A DNA stretch of 64,000 bases, taken from assembly GCF_000787575.1 (NCBI RefSeq), contig NW_012236525.1, positions 1,007,686 through 1,071,685 on the forward strand, in the 5' to 3' direction. Position 1 is the stretch's first letter. Every line of letters begins with the position of its first letter. The notes under the pieces are model-generated. The model did not search any database. It was not told the origin of the DNA and saw nothing but the letters and a program-made list of their open reading frames with translations. Made by a program: the position numbers and the translations under genes. This document shows positions 57,130-64,000 of this stretch, piece by piece. The DNA is from Acytostelium subglobosum LB1 (lineage: Eukaryota > Evosea > Eumycetozoa > Acytosteliales > Acytosteliaceae).

Positions 57130-59148
57130 ATGACAGATACACAGACAACAACATCTACTACGGCGACTACTACAACTACCTCGACAACACCAACAGATGT
57201 AGTCGTAAAGAAAGTATTGAACATCAATGTTGGCATTATGGGACATGTGGATAGTGGCAAGACAAGTCTTGCAAAGGTGTTGAGTACAAGCTTGTCGACA
57301 GCCGCACTTGATAAGAGCCCAGCGAGTCAGGAGAGAGGCATCACTCTTGATCTGGGCTTCTCTGCATTCCAGGTCGACCTGCCTCCACACATCCGCGACG
57401 ATCCCTACGTTATCAAGCAACAATACAACAAGATGCAGTTCACATTAGTCGATTGTCCTGGCCATGCATCACTCATCAGAACCATCATTGGAGGCTCTCA
57501 GATCATCGACATGATGTTCTTGGTCATCGACATCACCAAGGGCATTCAAACACAGACTGCCGAGTGCATAGTCATTGGCGAGATCACCTGTAAGAAGGCT
57601 ATCATCGTCTTGAACAAAGTTGACCAAGTGCCTGTTGACTCGCGACAGAGCAAGATTGAAATGGTAACATCGTCCCTCATGCTTGCTTGCAACGCACTCA
57701 ACTCATCTCTAACATATTCTCTCAATCGATCAATCAAACAGATGTCCTCAAAGTTGCGCAAGGTACTTGAGAAGACATGCTTCAAAGACTCACCAATCAT
57801 ACCTGTGTCGGCGTTTGCCACGCCAGCGACAGAGGGTGGCGCGCAGTCCATTGGAATCGACAACTTGATCAATAGTCTCTGTCACTTTGTCACACTGCCT
57901 CGTCGAGATGACCAAGGCGCCTTCCTGTTTGAGTTTGATCACTGTTTCCAAATCAAGGGACAAGGCTCCGTCATGACCGGCACGGTGCTGCGTGGCAGTG
58001 TCGAGGTCAACCAGAGTGTACACATACCACAGCTCAACATCGAGAAAAAGGTCAAGTCAATGCAGATGTTCCATCAGCCCATCAAGCGCGCCATTCAAGG
58101 TGATCGCGTTGGCATCTGTGTCACCCAGCTCGATGCCAATCTCTTGGAGCGAGGCTTGCTCTGCACGCCAAAGACCGTGCCCATGCTCAATGCTGCTCTC
58201 GTGGCCATCGAGAAGGTCAGATTCTACAAGAACGATGTTAAGACCAAGTCACAGTTCCATGGTAAGGCAATGCCACTGGAACCATCCCGATCGGAACACT
58301 CAATCACTGACCCGTTCCATCCCCTCCCCTCAACCTCTTGATCATAGTTACCGTTGGACACTCTACAGTCATAGCCACGGCCACATTCTTTGGAAACAAG
58401 GTGGCGGTGGATGCCAACAACAACAACATCAATGCGGCAATGGCCGCGACACACTTGGACGAGTTCAACAGCAAGTTGGAATATAGTTATCAAGACTTCT
58501 TGAATGCGACATCAGATGAGTATCCAATTGGTTCACAATTCGCTCTGTTGGTGTTTGAACATCAGGTGTTATGTCCTCTGCAGAGTGTCATCATTGGATC
58601 AAAGTTGGACGTCAACTTGGACTCTTCTACATGTCGAATAGCATTCCATGGACATCTGCTTGAGGGTATCGATGTCACCAACAAACAATACCTAAACGAT
58701 CACCTTCAGATATACAAGACCAAGTCTAAAGAAGGTTCCGTCGAGAGGATACACAGCGATTCCACATTGATTGGCAAGAACATCTTTGGCAAGGACACTG
58801 ACATGTCTCCATTCGTTGGCATGAGAGTCAACTTTGTAAACAATAGTAAGTTGTTCAATCATTCAATCATTGGAGTCATTCCACTCACTCAATCACTCCA
58901 TCACTCATCAATCAATCAATGACATTTGGAATCATTCCATTCAATCACTCCATCGCTCACTCACTCACTCAATCAATCAAACACTAGACATCATTGGTAT
59001 CATTGAATCACCATTTGGAAAGACTGGCAAGGTCAAGATAACCATCCCCAATGCATCGGACATGGCCCTGATAAAGGTTGGCGATGTGTTCAAACTGAAC
59101 TTGAAGCGAATGATTTTCGACAAAGACAAGAAGAACAAACAAGGATAA
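57130..59148 (+). CDS. eefsec: Selenocysteine-specific elongation factor EFSec
   Basis: Exons 57130-57663, 57742-58261, 58348-58845 and 58988-59148 join in phases 0, 1 and 1 to 570 residues. After a Thr-rich tail the GTPase domain shows all G motifs: GHVDSGKTS (38-46), an RGITLDLGF switch region, DCPGH and NKVD. Barrel domains 2 and 3 follow (QIKGQGSVMTGTVLRGSVEV, FHVTVGHSTVIATATFFG) and the EFSec-specific fourth domain (IIGIIESPFGKTGKVKI) ends near the C-terminus. EFSec brings Sec-tRNA to UGA codons marked by SECIS elements, so the organism probably makes selenoproteins. Intron 1 is 78 bases, in frame and stop-free, so its retention would insert 26 residues. Confidence 0.95.
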
Positions 59149-59215
59149 ACAAAAGATGATAACAGATAACAATCCATTGCATATTTATATATTATGACAA
59201 CAACTATAGCATCGG

Positions 59216-60388
59216 CTACAGCACACTCTCTTCATTCTCTGTGGCACCCTTGCCGCCCACAGCACTATCGCAAACAGCCAATTTCTTTGCGATCTTTGCA
59301 ATCTGGTTGTCGAGGAAGTTGAACAGTGGCCTTGATGTGATCTTCTTGACGGCCTCGCCATCATTCTTCTCGAATGCATATATAAGTTCCAGGGCATTGG
59401 TGCCCTCCTGGCTGTGTATAAAGCTTGGATAGATCAAGAAATCCTCGTAGCGCCTCTTGGCGCTGACCAGGTCGTCGATGGACAGGTTGATGACGATGGC
59501 GCCCAGACATGACTTGTGGAGATCGTGCGTGTTGTCCAGTTTGACAAATACACGGTTCTGCGCCAGCAACAACTCCAATGTCTCTGAGTACATCTTATGC
59601 TTCAGGAGCATCGATATTGTCAACTTGAATGTATCTCCACTAAAGTGTTCCTTGTCGTCCAATTCAAACAGTTCACAAGAGTCATGCAACAATTCCAAAG
59701 CCTTCTTCAAGTCTGTATCCTCTAGCATCCTATTTGATTGATTGAATGGGAGTGATGCGGGTGAGTTGCCAGTCCAGGTCCATTGATGGACATGTCCATC
59801 ATGAGCTACAACACATACTTCGCAGCTTTGGTCATGGCATCAGCAGCGGCAAATGAGTTGCCATTGGTCCTGTATAGTTTGCTGGCCTCAATCAACAAAT
59901 CTGCTGACTCTGCCACATTGTTTTGTTCTCTGGCCATCGATGACGCACCTTCCATGCTCTTGGCAGCAAGATAGAATCTATTGTTTGATTGATTGATTGA
60001 ATGATTGAATGATTGAATGATTGAATGATGGGTCAGACTCTGATACCATGGTCATCGGATTCAATCATGATTGTAAGATAACACCTACACATCTGCATGC
60101 TTCTGACATGTCGATAACCTCTTGAAGCAATACTTTGCCAAGTCATATGCCTTGGTTGTTCTATATCCATTTGCAGCCTTCTCATATTGAATTGCAGCAG
60201 TGTCCCAATCCAACTTCCATCTCAACAATGTCTTGGTGGTCCTGTTGTCCACATTGATCAAACATAAGTCAGTATACTCCCAATACAATATTATAACAAC
60301 TATGATTGTATAATTACAATTTATCACCTTCCTTCATTGCAGCATCAGCTGCCTTCCTCTTTGTCTCTAACATTTTATCTGTCGACAT
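59216..60388 (-). CDS. snpC: Gamma-SNAP (NSF attachment protein gamma)
   Basis: Four exons, 60388-60318, 60241-60089, 59977-59819 and 59729-59216, all join in phase 2 to 298 residues. The protein is an all-helical TPR-like array: KRKAADAAMKEGDKLTTKTL, LDWDTAAIQYEKAANGYRTT, EQNNVAESADLLIEASKLYR, and a C-terminal domain with YEDFLIYPSFIHSQEGTNAL. Lacking the acidic LDDDE-type ends of alpha-SNAP and keeping gamma-type spacing, it fits gamma-SNAP, which links NSF to SNARE complexes in membrane fusion. It ends in an acidic stretch (ATENEESVL). It is convergent with EFSec, only 67 bases away. Both large introns carry many CAAT/CATT repeats on the sense strand. Confidence 0.92.
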
Positions 60389-61297
60389 TCTTGATTATAT
60401 GTATCTAAAACTAGTATTATATATATATATTATTTGTACGTAGTATGTAATTGAATGAATGAATGAATGAATGATTGATTGGAAGTGAACAACTGGAATC
60501 ATGAATGTGTAGAAGTGCTCAAGGAAGAGGACAAAGAATGAACATTGCGATTCGTCTTGTGTATGTTGGGTGATTCAAAACAACCCAATTCCCCACTCCA
60601 CACCCCACACTACACACACCACCATTCTTCACCACCACCACCACACTCACATCGATCTGATTCATCCGAGACGAATCCCTGCCATCCCAGGTATGTCCTC
60701 AACATCACAAACCACTATCACATCAACCCATCATCTAAATGATGAATGACGATCTGTCTTGTAACAATACAATAACTACAATTGGTCATTACAATCCAAT
60801 CAATTCTGATGAGCACTCAATCATTCAATGTATGATTGGTTCAAATATTTCAGAACTTTCAAAGTTTGTTGATTGATTGTATGAATGAATAAACGAATGA
60901 GTCTAAGTTTGTTATTATAATTATTCATATCTTTGTTGTTTATCTAATTGACAAGTACTATGATGTGATATTTGAATGAATGAATGAAGGTTGATGACAC
61001 ATTGAAGTTGTCATGTGTTTGGAAAGTTGTTGACCACATCAATAACAACTCGACAATTCAAGAGGAGAGTTGGTGGAAGTTTGGTTTTTTTACGTTTCTG
61101 TTTTTTTTTGTTCACCTCTCAACTGAATGAATGAATGAATGAAGTGTCATTGATTCATCACATTTAATTCATATTCAATACAACATACATATAAATATAC
61201 ACACATACATAGAATAGAGTAGAGAGATAGAATAGTACTTACTACAAGTCATTAGTTAGTCAAAGTCAAAGTCAAAGTCAAAAGTCAATAGTCAATC
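60389..61297. other. Divergent spacer between gamma-SNAP and the GYF gene
   Basis: AATGAATG blocks occur at about 60453-60478, 60976-60988 and 61125-61142, with GATTGATTG at 60868. A (CCA)-rich stretch lies at 60610-60650, and a run of TCAAAG units (61259-61281) just before the GYF-gene start. No coding frame with support was found. Confidence 0.5.
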
Positions 61298-64000
61298 ATG
61301 TCAACAACAAAGAAGTTAAATATGTTTGATCAACAACCAAAGCAAGGACAACAACAACCTCAACAACAACAATCATCATTGTTGTCACCATCTCAACTTT
61401 CGACGTCACCATCATCGTCGTCGTCATCCCAACAAAAGAGTTGGGCAACGCTCTCGTTGAGTCAGCTGTCCCAACAGACTGCCAACATGCCCTCATACCA
61501 ACCCTCGCATCTCCAGCAGCAGCATCAGCCACTACAGCAGTTCAGCATGAACAACAGCAACAACAACAACAACAACAACAACAAGCCATATCTACATCAA
61601 CAACAGCAGCAGCAACCACATCATCAGCATCAACATCATCAGCAACAGCAGCAGCAGTTTGTGCGTAGGAGTTTTGGCGGCGGAGAGTTTGGCGGCAGAC
61701 ACACCTCAGACACACAGTCGCCCTCAAAGATCCAATCCTACTATGGCAATGCCAAGCAGTATCATCAGCCTGGCTCTGGCGGCGGATTCGTCTCGTCCAC
61801 ATCCTCGTCGTCTTCGTCGTCGTTGTCGTCATCGTCATTGTCGTCTGTGGGCACCTCCTCGCAAAAGATACGATACTCCAAAGAGGACATGCTCAGTATC
61901 TACAATCCCAGTGTGAGGGTGCCCGACACGTTGGCCCCTCACTCTCAGATCCTGAACGAGGAGATGCAGCAGCCAGTCAACTTCACCTTCACCTACGAGG
62001 GCAAGAGGATGCCGCGGTTGAACAACTCCTCCGGGGGTATCAACGCTCAGCGACAACCGCGTAAGGATCGTAAGTATCATTCAATCACTCATTCACTCGC
62101 TCAATCAATCAATCAATCAATCATGTTGACCTAACACTAACAAACCAATCATTACCATTACTGAACAGTTGATGGCACTGGCAGGGGCAGGAGGGATGAG
62201 AATGGCCAGTCAAAAGGAAAGTGGGGCTCTGGTGCCAACTCAATGTCGTGGAGGAAGGACGACGATAGGAAGAATGCCATGTGGTTCTATCTGGACCCTC
62301 AGAACGAGACGCAAGGCCCATTCCCCAGCCATGGAATGGACGATTGGCACAAGGCCGGCTACTTCACGCCAACCCTCAAAGTAAAGCATGGGGAGGATGG
62401 CGTGTTTGTCGAGCTGCGCCGACTGCTGTTGCGCTGCGGCACCGACACGCCCTTCACCACGATGGCCTCCTACCCGGACCTGAGGGACCTGCTGGAGGAC
62501 GAGCACGACACTGACGACCACGGTGTCGACACTGATGAAGACGGACTCGTCGGCCAAGACGACGACGATGAGTTGGAGGACGAGAAGATCCTCCATGGTG
62601 TGTTGCATGATGAGCCACCAAAGACCAAGGTGAAGCAGCAGCAGACCTCGCCCCCAGCTCAACAACTGCCTCAGGCGGCCGCCCTCCAGCAGCAGCAGCC
62701 GGCTCAGCAACCCTTCTCCCAACAACTATTCAACAATGCTCCACAAACAGCAGCATACCCACAACAGCCACAGCAACAACCACAACAGTTCCCTGGTGTT
62801 GACATCCCCGCCGAGGGTGACATCATGCAGAGGTTGTCTGCGGCCCAGTTCCAAAGACAACAGCAACAGCAACAACAGCAGCAACACGGTCTGATGATGG
62901 GCGCAGGAGGCGACCCCGCCACCAGCATGTTTGGATCAGGTGGACTGAATCCAGAGGCTGAGGTGTACCAGAAGTACCTGCTGATTGAGCAGCAAAAGAC
63001 CGAGATCAACTTACATCAGATTGTTGAGCAGCAGCAGAAGGCTGAGGAGAAGCTCAAGCAGTACTATGAGGCCAACCCGGCACAGCAGGGCCAACCCATC
63101 CCCGCTCCCATCCAGCAGTTGCAGCAGTTCTATCACACGTGCCAACAGCAGCAACAGATGTTGACACAGAAGTACTTCCAGTTGAAGTACATGAGCTCCC
63201 TCCAGTACTCCATGCCTATGTTCAGCCCACTGCAGATCCAGCAACTCTTCCAACAACAGCAACAACAGGCACTCTTCCAGCAGCAGCAGCAACATCAACA
63301 ACAACAACAGCAACAACCACTTGGCCAGCAACTCGCTCCACAGGAGGTCAAGCAACAGCCACAGCATGTTCAGGGTGCACCTCTAGATCAACAACACGCA
63401 CTCAATCTGTCGCAACAGCATGCTGAGCAACAAGTTCCAACCCACGAGGAGAAGGAGACTGAGGAGGATGTTGATGTTGACAATCATCAGGAGCAACAGG
63501 CATTTGAGCAAAAGAATATCGATCCATTCTGGGGACACAAGGCAGAGGACAACAGATCCAAGCTCACCGTACTCCAAGATCTCCCTGTCATAGCCCACAA
63601 CGATGAGAGTGCCGCCATGTCAAAGACTTCGCCACCCACGGCCGAAGCCGTAGCCATCCAGCTCGAGAATGTTGTCCTGTCCAACCCATGGTCCGCCGCA
63701 ACACCCAAGGAGCAGCCAAAGTCCGATGTGAAGCGCATCATGGAGATGCAGCAGGAGGAGCTCAAGATTCAAAAGAGACGCGAGAAGGAGCTAGAGGAGC
63801 AGCGCGCCAAGGAGGAGAAGCTTAACCAACAGAACTCTGTCTTCCAGTGGGCCAACCAGCCCGCCGCGGCCGCAGCCTCTAACCCAAACACTTGGGGCAG
63901 CGTAGACTTCAAGCCACCCTCAATCAAGGATGTGCTGGTCGAGCAGAAGAAGGTGGCACGCACCGAGACCATCACCAACAAGGTCGTGGAGGAGGCTCTC
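61298..64000 (+). CDS. GYF-domain protein (GIGYF/Smy2-like), 3' end beyond the window
   Basis: Exon 1 is 61298-62069. Exon 2 starts at 62169 (phase 1) and stays open to the last base, giving at least 868 residues. The N-terminal third is Gln/Ser/His/Asn-rich with an eIF4E-binding-like segment near YSKEDMLSIYNPSVRVPDTL (residues about 190-210). A complete GYF domain at about 295-350 shows the signature WFYLDPQNETQGPF-x-DDWHKAGYF, which binds proline-rich ligands. Then come an acidic linker, long polyglutamine-rich stretches and a charged coiled coil (EELKIQKRREKELEEQRAKE) near the edge. GIGYF proteins repress translation and promote mRNA decay, and that role is inferred. The stop is outside the window. 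Confidence 0.9.

Noticed and set aside
60545-60742. 65-codon Pro/His-rich frame
   Set aside because: It derives from a CCA/CAC repeat and shows no family match.

Overview
The window is nuclear DNA of a dictyostelid social amoeba, most likely not Dictyostelium discoideum because coding regions are GC-richer. The evidence is an FNIP-repeat protein, a dictyostelid-type ankyrin protein, a Frizzled/Smoothened-like receptor, a LisH-RasGEF, amoebozoan phospholipase B, Asn/Gln/Ser homopolymers, short introns of about 45-130 bases, and intergenic DNA full of CAAT/ATTG, CATT/AATG and CAA/TTG repeats. All genes were read by eye. Exon joins were accepted only when splice sites, phase and protein family agreed.

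Layout. 0.2-3.7 kb: ankyrin and FNIP proteins (+). 3.8-10.4 kb: a DOCK-family Rac GEF (-). 11.3-12.3 kb: an RNF5/RNF185-type RING ligase (+). 12.7-14.9 kb: a LisH-RasGEF (-). 16.1-17.8 kb: phospholipase B-like (+). 19.0-19.7 kb: a CADD-like haem-oxygenase-fold protein (+). 20.9-22.2 kb: an oxysterol-binding protein (+). 22.4-28.7 kb: a giant bacterial-style alpha-2-macroglobulin (-). 29.4-29.9 kb: a small four-exon gene found only by spliced reading (-). 30.2-31.7 kb: a TMEM53/DUF829 protein (+), with a 100-N assembly gap in an intron. 32.9-36.0 kb: an LRR-PP2C phosphatase (+). 36.1-36.4 kb: an ankyrin pseudogene fragment (-). 36.5-39.9 kb: a tandem pair of EGF-type surface proteins (+), the first broken. 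40.0-42.3 kb: a Frizzled/Smoothened-like receptor (-). 43.3-47.6 kb: a tandem pair of SLC43-like transporters (-). 48.4-50.6 kb: an arrestin-domain protein (-). 50.8-55.5 kb: a Clu-domain/LRR fusion (-). 56.1-57.0 kb: HOP2 (+). 57.1-59.1 kb: the selenocysteine elongation factor EFSec (+). 59.2-60.4 kb: gamma-SNAP (-). 61.3 kb to the right edge: a GYF-domain protein (+, cut by the window end).

There is no operon-like logic. Several products belong to signalling and the cell surface (DOCK, RasGEF, arrestin, receptor, phosphatase), others to membrane traffic and lipid handling (gamma-SNAP, OSBP, PLB), and two to specialised information processing (EFSec, HOP2).

The most interesting non-gene signals are these: CAAT-type repeats that nearly always lie on the sense strand of introns and often of 5' leaders; a recurring 13-base palindrome (TGGAATNATTCCA) in introns and 3' flanks; a perfect 26-bp palindrome at 47905-47930; twin hairpins at 31807-31857; and telomere-like C/G-rich tracts. 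No tRNA, rRNA, CRISPR or transposon was recognised.
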